Shown piece by piece: positions 1 through 14,649 of a stretch of 64,000 nucleotides of DNA. Made by a program: the position numbers and the translations under genes. Origin of the DNA: Acanthosepion esculentum (taxonomy: Eukaryota > Mollusca > Cephalopoda > Sepiida > Sepiidae); the NCBI GenBank assembly GCA_964036315.1, contig OZ038485.1, positions 73,156,824 through 73,220,823 on the forward strand. Reading direction: 5' to 3'. How positions within the stretch are numbered: position 1 is the stretch's first letter; every line of letters begins with the position of its first letter. A model generated the notes under the pieces. It saw only the letters and a program-made list of their open reading frames with translations. It searched no databases and was not told where the DNA came from.

Positions 1-2594
1 TGTTGAAATCAATAGTTTTCGATCGATAACATATCGATTTTCAATAATTTTATTGGTTTTCTAAAGATTTCTATAAGTAAATCAATTTTTCATACAGCAG
101 TGTTTAACGTTGAAAAAGAAGCCAAAACAGCTTCCTTTTACACCTAAAATTCAATATTTTTCAAAACTTTGTAAAACTTAAATTTTGCAATATAACTTTG
201 TGAAAACTGTTGAAACTTGTTGAAATGAATACTTTTCGATCGGTAACATATCGATTTTCAATAATTTTATTGGTTTTCTAAAGATTTCAATAAGTAAATC
301 AATTTTACACGCAACCGTGTTTAACGTTGAAAAACAAGCCAAAACAGCTTGCTTTTACACCTAAAATTCAATATTTTTCAAAACTTTGTAAAACTTAAAA
401 TTTGCAATATAACTTTGTGAAAACTGTTGAAACTTGTTGAAATCAATACTTTTCGATCGATAACATATCGATTTTCAATAATTTTATTGGTTTTCTAAAG
501 ATTTCAATAAGTAAATCAATTTTACAAACAACAGTGTTTAACGTTGAAAAACAAGCCAAAACAGCTTGCTTTTACACCTAAAATTCAATATTTTTCAAAA
601 CTTATTTAAAACTTAAAATTTGCAATATAACTTTGTGAAAACTCTTGAAACTTGTTGAAATCAATACTTTTCGATCGGTAACATATCGATTTTCAATAAT
701 TTTATTGGTTTTCTAAAGATTTCAATAAGTAAATCAATTTTACACGCAACCGTGTTTAAGGTTGAAAAACAAGCCAAAACAGCTTGCTTTTACACCTAAA
801 ATTCAATATTTTTCAAAACTTTGTAAAACTTAAAATTTGCAATATAACTTTGTGAAAACTGTTGAAACTTGTTGAAATCAATAGTTTTCGATCGATAACA
901 TATCGATTTTCAATAATTTCATTGGTCTTCTAATGATTTCAATAAGTAAATCAATTTTACAAACAACAGTGTTTAAGGTTGAAAAACAAGCCAAAACAGC
1001 TTGCTTTTACACCTAAAATTCAATATTTTTCAAAACTTTGTAAAACTTAAAATTTGCAATATAACTTTGTGAAATCTGTTGAAACTTGTTGAAATCAATA
1101 GTTTTCGATCGATAACATATCGATTTTCAATAATTTTATTGGTTTTCTAAAGATTTCAATAAGTAAATCAATTTTACACGCAACCGTGTTTAACCTTGAA
1201 AAACAAGCCAAAACAGCTTCCTTTTACACCTAAAATTCAATATTTTTCAGAACTTTGTAAAACTTAAAATTTGCAATATAACTTTGTGAAAACTGTTGAA
1301 ACTTGTTGAAATGAATACTTTTCGATCGGAAACATATCGATTTTCAATAATTTTATTGGTTTTCTAAAGATTTCAATAAGTAAATCAATTGTACAAACAA
1401 CCGTGTTTAAGGTTGAAAAACAAGCCAAAACAGCTTGCTTTTACACCTAAAATTCAATATTTTTCAAAACTTGGTAAAACTTAAAATTTGCAATATAACT
1501 TTGTGAAAACTGTTGAAACTTGTTGAAATCAATAGTTTTCGATCGATAACATATCGATTTTCAATAATTTTATTGGTTTTCTAAAGATTTCAATAAGTAA
1601 ATCAATTTTACACGCAACCGTGTTTAACGTTGAAAAACAAGCCAAAACAGCTTGCTTTTACACCTAAAATTCAATATTTTTCAAAACTTTGTAAAACTTA
1701 AAATTTGCAATATAACTTTGTGAAAACTGTTGAAACTTGTTGAAATCAATAGTTTTCGATCGATAACATATCGATTTTCAATAATTTCATTGGTCTTCTA
1801 ATGATTTCAATAAGTAAATCAATTTTACAAACAACAGTGTTTAAGGTTGAAAAACAAGCCAAAACAGCTTGCTTTTACACCTAAAATTCAATATTTTTCA
1901 AAACTTTGTAAAACTTAAAATTTGCAATATAACTTTGTGAAATCTGTTGAAACTTGTTGAAATCAATAGTTTTCGATCGATAACATATCGATTTTCAATA
2001 ATTTTATTGGTTTTCTAAAGATTTCAATAAGTAAATCAATTTTACACGCAACCGTGTTTAACGTTGAAAAACAAGCCAAAACAGCTTGCTTTTACACCTA
2101 AAATTCAATATTTTTCAAAACTTTGTAAAACTTAAAATTTGCAATATAACTTTGTGAAAACTGTTGAAACTTGCTGAAATTAATAGTTTTGGATCGATAA
2201 CATATCGATTTTCAATAATTTTATTGGTTTTCTAAAGATTTCAATAAGTAAATCAATTTTACACGCAACCGTTTTTAACGTTGAAAAACAAGCCAAAACA
2301 GCTTGCTTTTACACCTAAAATTCAATATTTTTCAAAACTTTGTAAAACTTAAATTTTGCAATATAACTTTGTGAAAACTGTTGAAACTTGTTGAAATGAA
2401 TACTTTTCGATCGGTAACATATCGATTTTCAATAATTTTATTGGTTTTCTAAAGATTTCAATAAGTAAATCAATTTTACACGCAACCGTGTTTAACGTTG
2501 AAAAACAAGCCAAAACAGCTTGCTTTTACACCTAAAATTCAATATTTTTCAAAACTTTGTAAAACTTAAAATTTGCAATATAACTTTGTGAAAA

Positions 2595-5500
2595 CTGTTG
2601 AAACTTGTTGAAATCAATAGTTTTCGATCGATAACATATCGATTTTCAATAATTTTATTGGTTTTCTAAAGATTTCAATAAGTAAATCAATTTTTCATAC
2701 AGCAGTGTTTAACGTTGAAAAAGAAGCCAAAACAGCTTCCTTTTACACCTAAAATTCAATATTTTTCAAAACTTTGTAAAACTTAAATTTTGCAATATAA
2801 CTTTGTGAAAAATGTTGAAACTTGTTGAAATGAATACTTTTCGATCGGTAACATATCGATTTTCAATAATTTTATTGGTTTTCTAAAGATTTCAATAAGT
2901 AAATCAATTTTACAAACAACAGTGTTTAACGTTGAAAAACAAGCCAAAACAGCTTGCTTTTACACCTAAAATTCAATATTTTTCAAAAATTTGTAAAACT
3001 TAAAATTTGCAATATAACTTTGTGAAAACTCTTGAAACTTGTTGAAATCAATAGTTTTCGATCGATAACATATCGATTTTCAATAATTTTATTGGTTTTC
3101 TAAAGATTTCAATAAGTAAATCAATTTTACAAACAACAGTGTTTAACGTTGAAAAACAAGCCAAAACAGCTTGCTTTTACACCTAAAATTCAATATTTTT
3201 CGAAACTTTGTAAACCTTAAAATTTGCAATATAACTTTGTGAAAACTGTTGAAACTTGTTGAAATCAATAGTTTTCGATCGATAACATATCGATTTTCAA
3301 TAATTTTATTGGTTTTCTAAAGATTTCAATAAGTAAATCAATTTTACACGCAACCGTGTTTAACGTTGAAAAACAAGCCAAAACAGCTTGCTTTTACACC
3401 TAAAATTCAATATTTTTCAAAACTTTGTAAAACTTAAAATTTGCAATATAACTTTGTGAAAACTGTTGAAACTTGTTGAAATCAATAGTTTTGGATCGAT
3501 AACATATCGATTTTCAATAATTTTATTGGTTTTCTAAAGATTTCAATAAGTAAATCAATTTTTCATACAGCAGTGTTTAACGTTGAAAAAGAAGCCAAAA
3601 CAGCTTCCTTTTACACCTAAAATTCAATATTTTTCAAAACTTTGTAAAACTTAAAATTTGCAATATAACTTTGTGAAAACTGTTGAAACTTGTTGAAATC
3701 AATAGTTTTCGATCGATAACATATCGATTTTCAATAATTTTATTGGTTTTCTAAAGATTTCAATAAGTAAATCAATTTTACAAACAACAGTGTTTAACGT
3801 TGAAAAACAAGCCAAAACAGCTTGCTTTTACACCTAAAATTCAATATTTTTCGTAACTTTGTAAACCTTAAAATCTTCAATATATTTTTGTGAAAACTGT
3901 TGAAACTTGTTGAAATCAATAGTTTTCGATCGATAACATATCGATTTTCAATAATTTTATTGGTTTTCTAAAGATTTCAATAAGTAAATCAATTTTACAC
4001 GCAACCGTGTTTAACGTTGAAAAACAAGCCAAAACAGCTTGCTTTTACACCTAAAATTCAATATTTTTCAAAACTTTGTAAAACTTAAAATTTGCAATAT
4101 AACTTTGTGAAAACTGTTGAAACTTGTTGAAATCAATAGTTTTCGATCGATAACATATCGATTTTCAATAATTTTATTGGTTTTCTAAAGATTTCAATAA
4201 GTAAATCAATTTTTCATACAGCAGTGTTTAACGTTGAAAAAGAAGCCAAAACAGCTTCCTTTTACACCTAAAATTCAATATTTTTCAAAACTTTGTAAAA
4301 CTTAAATTTTGCAATATAACTTTGTGAAAAATGTTGAAACTTGTTGAAATCAATAGTTTTCGATCGATAACATATCGATTTTCAATAATTTTATTGGTTT
4401 TCTAAAGATTTCAATAAGTAAATCAATTTTTCATACAGCAGTGTTTAACGTTGAAAAAGAAGCCAAAACAGCTTCCTTTTACACCTAAAATTCAATATTT
4501 TTCAAAACTTTGTAAAACTTAAATTTTGCAATATAACTTTGTGAAAAATGTTGAAACTTGTTGAAATGAATACTTTTCGATCGGTAACATATCGATTTTC
4601 AATAATTTTATTGGTTTTCTAAAGATTTCAATAAGTAAATCAATTTTACAAACAACAGTGTTTAACGTTGAAAAACAAGCCAAAACAGCTTGCTTTTACA
4701 CCTAAAATTCAATATTTTTCAAAAATTTGTAAAACTTAAAATTTGCAATATAACTTTGTGAAAACTCTTGAAACTTGTTGAAATCAATAGTTTTCGATCG
4801 ATAACATATCGATTTTCAATAATTTTATTGGTTTTCTAAAGATTTCAATAAGTAAATCAATTTTACAAACAACAGTGTTTAACGTTGAAAAACAAGCCAA
4901 AACAGCTTGCTTTTACACCTAAAATTCAATATTTTTCGAAACTTTGTAAACCTTAAAATTTGCAATATAACTTTGTGAAAACTGTTGAAACTTGTTGAAA
5001 TCAATAGTTTTCGATCGATAACATATCGATTTTCAATAATTTTATTGGTTTTCTAAAGATTTCAATAAGTAAATCAATTTTACACGCAACCGTGTTTAAC
5101 GTTGAAAAACAAGCCAAAACAGCTTGCTTTTACACCTAAAATTCAATATTTTTCAAAACTTTGTAAAACTTAAAATTTGCAATATAACTTTGTGAAAACT
5201 GTTGAAACTTGTTGAAATCAATAGTTTTGGATCGATAACATATCGATTTTCAATAATTTTATTGGTTTTCTAAAGATTTCAATAAGTAAATCAATTTTTC
5301 ATACAGCAGTGTTTAACGTTGAAAAAGAAGCCAAAACAGCTTCCTTTTACACCTAAAATTCAATATTTTTCAAAACTTTGTAAAACTTAAAATTTGCAAT
5401 ATAACTTTGTGAAAACTGTTGAAACTTGTTGAAATCAATAGTTTTCGATCGATAACATATCGATTTTCAATAATTTTATTGGTTTTCTAAAGATTTCAAT

Positions 5501-6066
5501 AAGTAAATCAATTTTACAAACAACAGTGTTTAACGTTGAAAAACAAGCCAAAACAGCTTGCTTTTACACCTAAAATTCAATATTTTTCGTAACTTTGTAA
5601 ACCTTAAAATCTTCAATATATTTTTGTGAAAACTGTTGAAACTTGTTGAAATCAATAGTTTTCGATCGATAACATATCGATTTTCAATAATTTTATTGGT
5701 TTTCTAAAGATTTCAATAAGTAAATCAATTTTACACGCAACCGTGTTTAACGTTGAAAAACAAGCCAAAACAGCTTGCTTTTACACCTAAAATTCAATAT
5801 TTTTCAAAACTTTGTAAAACTTAAAATTTGCAATATAACTTTGTGAAAACTGTTGAAACTTGTTGAAATCAATAGTTTTCGATCGATAACATATCGATTT
5901 TCAATAATTTTATTGGTTTTCTAAAGATTTCAATAAGTAAATCAATTTTTCATACAGCAGTGTTTAACGTTGAAAAAGAAGCCAAAACAGCTTCCTTTTA
6001 CACCTAAAATTCAATATTTTTCAAAACTTTGTAAAACTTAAATTTTGCAATATAACTTTGTGAAAA
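2595..6066. repeat. Two tandem 8-monomer blocks (1736-bp offset)
   Basis: The block at about 2,595-4,330 recurs at about 4,331-6,066. Rare private variants pair up exactly 1,736 bp (8 x 217) apart: CAAAAATTTG at 2,984 and 4,720, and CGTAACTTTG followed by CTTCAATATATTTTT at 3,852 and 5,588. TTGGATCGATAAC also recurs in both. The first monomer of each block differs by only a base or two. This is a recent block duplication by unequal exchange or a similar process. Confidence 0.88.
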
Positions 6067-6299
6067 ATGTTGAAACTTGTTGAAATGAATACTTTTCGAT
6101 CGGTAACATATCGATTTTCAATAATTTTATTGGTTTTCTAAAGATTTCAATAAGTAAATCAATTTTACAAACAACCGTGTTTAAGGTTGAAAAACATGCC
6201 AAAACAGCTTGCTTTTACACCTAAAATTCAATATTTTTCAAAACTTTGTAAAACTTAAAATTTGCAATATAACTTTGTGAAAACTGTTGAAACTTGTTG

Positions 6300-8903
6300 A
6301 AATCAATACTTTTCGATCGATAACATATCGATTTTCAATAATTTTATTGGTTTTCTAAAGATTTCAATAAGTAAATCAATTTTACAAACAACAGTGTTTA
6401 ACGTTGAAAAACAAGCCAAAACAGCTTGCTTTTACACCTAAAATTCAATATTTTTCAAAAATTTGTAAAACTTCAATTTTGCAACATAACTTTGTGAAAA
6501 ATGTTGAAACTTGTTGAAATCAATAGTTTTCGATCGATAACATATCGATTTTCAATAATTTTATTGGTTTTCTAAAGATTTCAATAAGTAAATCAATTTT
6601 ACACGCAACCGTGTTTAACGTTGAAAAACAAGCCAAAACAGCTTGCTTTTACACATAAAATTCAATATTTTTCAAAACTTTGTAAAACTTAAAATTTGCA
6701 ATATAACTTTGTGAAAACTGTTGAAACTTGTTGAAATCAATAGTTTTCGATCGATAACATATCGATTTTCAATAATTTCATTGGTTTTCTAAAGATTTCA
6801 ATAAGTAAATCAATTTTACAAACAACAGTGTTTAACGTTGAAAAACAAGCCAAAACAGCTTGCTTTTACACCTAAAATTCAATATTTTTCAAAACTTTGT
6901 AAAACTTAAAATTTGCAATATAACTTTGTGAAAACTGTTGAAACTTGTTGAAATCAATACTTTTCGATCGATAACATATCGATTTTCAATAATTTTATTG
7001 GTTTTCTAAAGATTTCAATAAGTAAATCAATTTTACAAACAACAGTGTTTAACATTGAAAAACAAGCCAAAACAGCTTGCTTTTACACCTAAAATTCAAT
7101 ATTTTTCAAAACTTTGTAAAACTTAAAATTTGCAATATAACTTTGTGAAAACTGTTGAAACTTGTTGAAATCAATAGTTTTCGATCGATAACATATCGAT
7201 TTTCAATAATTTTATTGGTTTTCTAAAGATTTCAATAAGTAAATCAATTTTACACGCAACCGTTTTTAACGTTGAAAAACAAGCCAAAACAGCTTGCTTT
7301 TACACCTAAAATTCAATATTTTTCAAAACTTTGTAAAACTTAAATTTTGCAATATAACTTTGTGAAAACTGTTGAAACTTGTTGAAATGAATACTTTTCG
7401 ATCGGTAACATATCGATTTTCAATAATTTTATTGGTTTTCTAAAGATTTCAATAAGTAAATCAATTTTACACGCAACCGTGTTTAACGTTGAAAAACAAG
7501 CCAAAACAGCTTGCTTTTACACCTAAAATTCAATATTTTTCAAAACTTTGTAAAACTTAAAATTTGCAATATAACTTTGTGAAAACTGTTGAAACTTGTT
7601 GAAATCAATACTTTTCGATCGATAACATATCGATTTTCAATAATTTTATTGGTTTTCTAAAGATTTCAATAAGTAAATCAATTTTACAAACAACAGTGTT
7701 TAACGTTGAAAAACAAGCCAAAACAGCTTGCTTTTACACCTAAAATTCAATATTTTTCAAAAATTTGTAAAACTTCAATTTTGCAACATAACTTTGTGAA
7801 AAATGTTGAAACTTGTTGAAATCAATAGTTTTCGATCGATAACATATCGATTTTCAATAATTTTATTGGTTTTCTAAAGATTTCAATAAGTAAATCAATT
7901 TTACACGCAACCGTGTTTAACGTTGAAAAACAAGCCAAAACAGCTTGCTTTTACACATAAAATTCAATATTTTTCAAAACTTTGTAAAACTTAAAATTTG
8001 CAATATAACTTTGTGAAAACTGTTGAAACTTGTTGAAATCAATAGTTTTCGATCGATAACATATCGATTTTCAATAATTTCATTGGTTTTCTAAAGATTT
8101 CAATAAGTAAATCAATTTTACAAACAACAGTGTTTAACGTTGAAAAACAAGCCAAAACAGCTTGCTTTTACACCTAAAATTCAATATTTTTCAAAACTTT
8201 GTAAAACTTAAAATTTGCAATATAACTTTGTGAAAACTGTTGAAACTTGTTGAAATCAATACTTTTCGATCGATAACATATCGATTTTCAATAATTTTAT
8301 TGGTTTTCTAAAGATTTCAATAAGTAAATCAATTTTACAAACAACAGTGTTTAACATTGAAAAACAAGCCAAAACAGCTTGCTTTTACACCTAAAATTCA
8401 ATATTTTTCAAAACTTTGTAAAACTTAAAATTTGCAATATAACTTTGTGAAAACTGTTGAAACTTGTTGAAATCAATAGTTTTCGATCGATAACATATCG
8501 ATTTTCAATAATTTTATTGGTTTTCTAAAGATTTCAATAAGTAAATCAATTTTACACGCAACCGTTTTTAACGTTGAAAAACAAGCCAAAACAGCTTGCT
8601 TTTACACCTAAAATTCAATATTTTTCAAAACTTTGTAAAACTTAAATTTTGCAATATAACTTTGTGAAAACTGTTGAAACTTGTTGAAATGAATACTTTT
8701 CGATCGGTAACATATCGATTTTCAATAATTTTATTGGTTTTCTAAAGATTTCAATAAGTAAATCAATTTTACACGCAACCGTGTTTAACGTTGAAAAACA
8801 AGCCAAAACAGCTTGCTTTTACACCTAAAATTCAATATTTTTCAAAACTATGTAAAACTTAAAATTTGCAATATAACTTTGTGAAAACTGTTGAAACTTG
8901 TTG
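6300..8903. repeat. Two tandem 6-monomer blocks (1302-bp offset)
   Basis: About 6,300-7,601 recurs at about 7,602-8,903. The rare GCAACATAAC variant appears at 6,481 and 7,783, exactly 1,302 bp (6 x 217) apart. ACACATAAAATTC, TAACATTGAAAA and CCGTTTTTAACG recur in the same order. Homology stops where 8,905 has CAATAG against CAATAC at 7,603. Confidence 0.87.
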
Positions 8904-10839
8904 AAATCAATAGTTTTCGATCGATAACATATCGATTTTCAATAATTTTATTGGTTTTCTTAAGATTTCAATAAGTAAATCAATTTTTCATACAGCAGTG
9001 TTTAACCTTGAAAAACAAGCCAAAACAGCTTGCTTTTACACCTAAAATTCAATATTTTTCAAAACTTTGTAAAACTTAAAATTTGCAATATAACTTTGTG
9101 AAAACTCTTGAAACTTGTTGAAATCAATAGTTTTCGATCGATAACATATCGATTTTCAATAATTTTATTGGTTTTCTAAAGATTTCAATAAGTAAATAAA
9201 TTTTACAAACAACAGTGTTTAACGTTGAAAAACAAGCCAAAACAGCTTGCTTTTACACCTAAAATTCAATATTTTTCAAAACTTTGTAAAACTTAAAATT
9301 TGCAATATAACTTTGTGAAAACTCTTGAAACTTGTTGAAATCAATAGTTTTCGATCGATAACATATCGATTTTCAATAATTTTATTGGTTTTCTAAAGAT
9401 TTCAATAAGTAAATCAATTTTACAAACAACAGTGTTTAACATTGAAAAACAAGCCAAAACAGCTTGCTTTTACACCTAAAATTCAATATTTTTCGAAACT
9501 TTGTAAACCTTAAAATTTGCAATATAACTTTGTGTAAACTGTTGAAACTTGTTTAAATCTATAGTTTTCGATCGATAACATATCGATTTTCAATAATTTT
9601 ATTGCTTTTCTAAAGATTTCAATAAGTAAATCAATTTTACACGCAACCGTGTTTAACGTTGAAAAACAGGCCAAAACAGCTTGCTTTTACACCTAAAATT
9701 CAATATTTTTCAAAACTTTGTAAAACTTAAAATTTGCAATATAACTTTGTGAAAACTGTTGAAACTTGTTGAAATCAATAGATTTCGATCGATAACATAT
9801 CGATTTTCAATAATTTTATTGGTTTTCTAAAGATTTCAATAAGTAAATCAATTTTACACGCAACCGTTTTTAACGTTGAAAAACAAGCCAAAACAGCTTG
9901 CTTTTACACCTAAAATTCAATATTTTTCAAAACTTTGTAAAACTTAAAATTTGCAATATAACTTTGTGAAAACTCTTGAAACTTGTTGAAATCAATAGTT
10001 TTCGATCGGTAACATATCGATTTTCAATAATTTTATTGGTTTTCTAAAGATTTCAATAAGTAAATCAATTTTACACGCAACCGTGTTTAACGTTGAAAAA
10101 CAAGCCAAAACAGCTTGCTTTTACACCTAAAATTCAATATTTTTCAAAACTATGTAAAACTTAAAATTTGCAATATAACTTTGTGCAAACTGTTGAAACT
10201 TGTTGAAATCAATAGTTTTCGATCGATAACATATCGATTTTCAATAATTTTATTGGTTTTCTAAAGATTTCAATAAGTAAATCAATTTTTCATACAGCAG
10301 TGTTTAACGTTGAAAAAGAAGCCAAAACAGCTTCCTTTTACACCTAAAATTCAATATTTTTCAAAACTTTGTAAAACTTAAATTTTGCAATATAACTTTG
10401 TGAAAACTGTTGAAACTTGTTGAAATCAATAGTTTTCGATCGATAACATATCGATTTTCAATAATTTTATTGGTTTTCTAAAGATTTCAATAAGTAAATC
10501 AATTTTACACGCAACCGTGTTTAAGGTTGAAAAACAAGCCAAAACAGCTTGCTTTTACACCTAAAATTCAATATTTTTCAAAACTTTGTAAAACTTAAAA
10601 TTTGCAATATAACTTTGTGAAAACTGTTGAAACTTGTTGAAATCAATAGTTTTCGATCGATAACATATCGATTTTCAATAATTTCATTGGTTTTCTAATG
10701 ATTTCAATAAGTAAATCAATTTTACAAACAACAGTGTTTAAGGTTGAAAAACAAGCCAAAACAGCTTGCTTTTACGCCTAAAATTCAATATTTTTCGAAA
10801 CTTTGTAAACCTTAAAATTTGCAATATAACTTTGTGAAA

Positions 10840-12515
10840 ACTGTTGAAATCAATAGTTTTCGATCGATAACATATCGATTTTCAATAATTTTATTGGTTT
10901 TCTAAAGATTTCAATAAGTAAATCAATTTTACAAACAACAGTGTTTAACGTTGAAAAACAAGCCAAAACAGCTTGCTTTTACACCTAAAATTCAATATTT
11001 TTCGAAACTTTGTAAACCTTAAAATTTGCAATATAACTTTGTGAAAACTGTTGAAACTTGTTGAAATCAATAGTTTTCGATCGATAACATATCGATTTTC
11101 AATAATTTTATTGGTTTTCTAAAGATTTCAATGAGTAAATCAATTTTACACGCAACCGTGTTTAACGTTGAAAAACAAGCCAAAACAGCTTGCTTTTACA
11201 CCTAAAATTCAATATTTTTCAAAACTTTGTAAAACTTAAAATTTGCAATATAACTTTGTGAAAACTGTTGAAACTTGTTGAAATCAATAGTTTTCGATCG
11301 ATAACATATCGATTTTCAATAATTTCATTGGTTTTCTAATGATTTCAATAAGTAAATCAATTTTACAAACAACAGTGTTTAAGGTGGAAAAACAAGCCAA
11401 AACAGCTTGCTTTTACACCTAAAATTCAATATTTTTCGAAACTTTGTAAACCTTAAAATTTGCAATATAACTTTGTGAAAACTGTTGAAATCAATAGTTT
11501 TCGATCGATAACATATCGATTTTCAATAATTTTATTGGTTTTCTAAAGATTTCAATAAGTAAATCAATTTTTCATACAGCAGTGTTTAACGTTGAAAAAG
11601 AAGCCAAAACAGCTTCCTTGCACACCTAAAATTCAATATTTTTCAAAACTGTGTAAAACCTAAATTTTGCAATATAACTTTGAGAAAAATGTTGAAACTT
11701 GTTGAAATGAATACTTTTCCATCGGTAACATATCGATTTTCAATAATTTTATTGGTTTTCTAAAGATTTCAATAAGTAAATCAATTTTACAAACAACAGT
11801 GTTTAACGTTGAAAAACAAGCCAAAACAGCTTGCTTTTACACCTAAAATTCAATATTTTTCGAAACTTTGTAAACCTTAAAATTTGCAATATAACTTTGT
11901 GAAAACTGTTGAAACTTGTTGAAATCAATAGTTTTCGATCGATAACATATCGATTTTCAATAATTTTATTGGTTTTCTAAAGATTTCAATGAGTAAATCA
12001 ATTTTACACGCAACCGTGTTTAACGTTGAAAAACAAGCCAAAACAGCTTGCTTTTACACCTAAAATTCAATATTTTTCAAAACTTTGTAAAACTTAAAAT
12101 TTGCAATATAACTTTGTGAAAACTGTTGAAACTTGTTGAAATCAATAGTTTTCGATCGATAACATATCGATTTTCAATAAGTTCATTGGTTTTCTAATGA
12201 TTTCAATAAGTAAATCAATTTTACAAAAAACAGTGTTTAAGGTTGAAAAACAAGCCAAAACAGCTTGCTTTTACACCTAAAATTCAATATTTTTCGAAAC
12301 TTTGTAAACCTTAAAATTTGCAATATAACTTTGTGAAAACTGTTGAAATCAATAGTTTTCGATCGATAACATATCGATTTTCAATAATTTTATTGGTTTT
12401 CTAAAGATTTCAATAAGTAAATCAATTTTTCATACAGCAGTGTTTAACGTTGAAAAAGAAGCCAAAACAGCTTCCTTTTACACCTAAAATTCAATATTTT
12501 TCAAAACTTTGTAAA
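10840..12515. repeat. Distant block duplication, copy 1 of 2
   Basis: This block of about 8 monomers matches about 21,450-23,120. Shared rare variants keep order and an offset of about 10.6 kb: TGAGAAAAATG (11,681 and 22,288), AGTTCATTGG (12,180 and 22,786), TTTTCCATCGG, ACAAAAAACAGTG, AATGAGTAAATC, and monomers lacking the 10-bp ACTTGTTGAA. Forty to fifty unrelated-looking monomers separate the copies, so this is not an adjacent tandem duplication. Confidence 0.82.
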
Positions 12516-14649
12516 ACTTAAAATTTGCAATATAACTTTGTGAAAACTGTTGAAACTTGTTGAAATCAATACTTTTCGATCGATAACATATCGATTTTCA
12601 ATAATTTTATTGGTTTTCTAAAGATTTCAATAAGTAAATCAATTTTACACGCAACCGTGTTTAACGTTGAAAAACAAGCCAACACATCTTGCTTTTACAC
12701 CTAAAATTCAATATTTTTCAAAACTTTGTAAAACTTAAAATTTGCAATATAACTTTGTGAAAACTGTTGAAACTTGTTGAAATGAATACTTTTCGATCGG
12801 TAACATATCGATTTTCAATAATTTTATTGGTTTTCTAAAGATTTCAATAAGTAAATCAATTTTACAAGCAACCGTGTTTAAGGTCGAAAAACAAGCCAAA
12901 ACAGCTTGCTTTTACACATAAAATTCAATATTTTTCAAAACTTTGTAAAACTAAAAATTTGCAATATAACTTTGTGAAAACTGTTGAAAATTGTTGAAAT
13001 CAATAGTTTTCGATCGATAACATAACGATTTTCAATAATTTTATTGGTTTTCTTAAGATTTCAATAAGTAAATCAATTTTTCATACAGCAGTGTTTAACG
13101 TTGAAAAAGAAGCCAAAACAGCTTCCTTTTACACCTAAAATTCAATATTTTTCAAAACTTTGTAAAACTTAAAATTTACAATATAACTTTGTGAAAACTG
13201 TTGAAACTTGTTGAAATGAATAATTTTCGATCGTTAACATATCGATTTTCAATAATTTTATTGGTTTTCTAAAGATTTCAATAAGTAAATCAATTTTACA
13301 AACAACAGTGTTTAACGTTGAAAAACAAGCCAAAACAGCTTGCTTTTACACCTAAAATTCAATATTTTTCAAAACTTTGTAAAACTTAAAATTTGCAATA
13401 TAACTTTGTGAAAACTGTTGAAACTTGTTGAAATCAATAGTTTTCGATCGATAACATATCGATTTTCAATAATTTTATTGGTTTTCTAAAGATTTCAATA
13501 AGTAAATCAATTTTTCATACAGCCGTGTTTAACGTAGAAAAAGAAGCCAAAACAGCTTCCTTTTACACCTAAAATTCAATATTTTTCAAAACTTTGTAAA
13601 ACTTAAAATTTGCAATATAACTTTGTGAAAACTGTTGAAACTTGTTGAAATGAATACTTTTCGATCGTTAACATATCGATTTTCAATAATTTTATTGGTT
13701 TTCTAAAGGTTTCAATAAGTAAATCAATTTTACAAACAACAGTGTTTAACGTTGAAAAACAAGCCAAAACAGCTTGCTTTTAAACCTAAAATTCAATATT
13801 TTTCAAAACTTTTTAAAACTTAAAATTTGCAATATAACTTTGTGAAAACTGTTGAAACTTGTGGAAATCAATAGTTTTCGATCGATAACATATCGATTTT
13901 CAATAATTTTATTGGTTTTCTAAAGATTTCAATAAGTAAATCAATTTTACACGCAACCGTGTTTAACGTTGAAAAACAAGCCAAAACAGCTTGCTTTTAC
14001 ACCTAAAATTCAATATTTTTCAAAACTTTGTAAAACTTAAAATTTGCAATATAACTTTGTGAAAACTGTTGAAACTTGTTGAAATCAATACTTTTCGATC
14101 GATAACATATCGATTTTCAATAATTTTATTGGTTTTCTAAAGATTTCAATAAGTAAATCAATTTTACAAACAACAGTGTTTAACATTGAAAAACAAGCCA
14201 AAACAGCTTGCTTTTACACCTAAAATTCAATATTTTTCAAAACTTTGTAAAACTTAAAATTTGCAATATAACTTTGTGAAAACTGTTGAAACTTGTTGAA
14301 ATCAATAGTTTTCGATCGATAACATATCGATTTTCAATAATTTTATTGGTTTTCTAAAGATTTCAATAAGTAAATCAATTTTACACGCAACCGTTTTTAA
14401 CGTTGAAAAACAAGCCAAAACAGCTTGCTTTTACACCTAAAATTCAATATTTTTCAAAACTTTGTAAAACTTAAATTTTGCAATATAACTTTGTGAAAAC
14501 TGTTGAAACTTGTTGAAATCAATAGTTTTCGATCGATAACATATCGATTTTCAATAATTTTATTGGTTTTCTAAAGATTTCAATAAGTAAATCAATTGTA
14601 CACGCAACCGTGTTTAACGTTGAAAAACAAGCCCCAAACAGCTTGCTTT

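Noticed and set aside
16..35. Possible CENP-B box at TTCGATCGATAACAT
   Set aside because: It matches the first half of the box (TTCG, four bases, A) but lacks the required CGGG in the second half; the half match is expected by chance.
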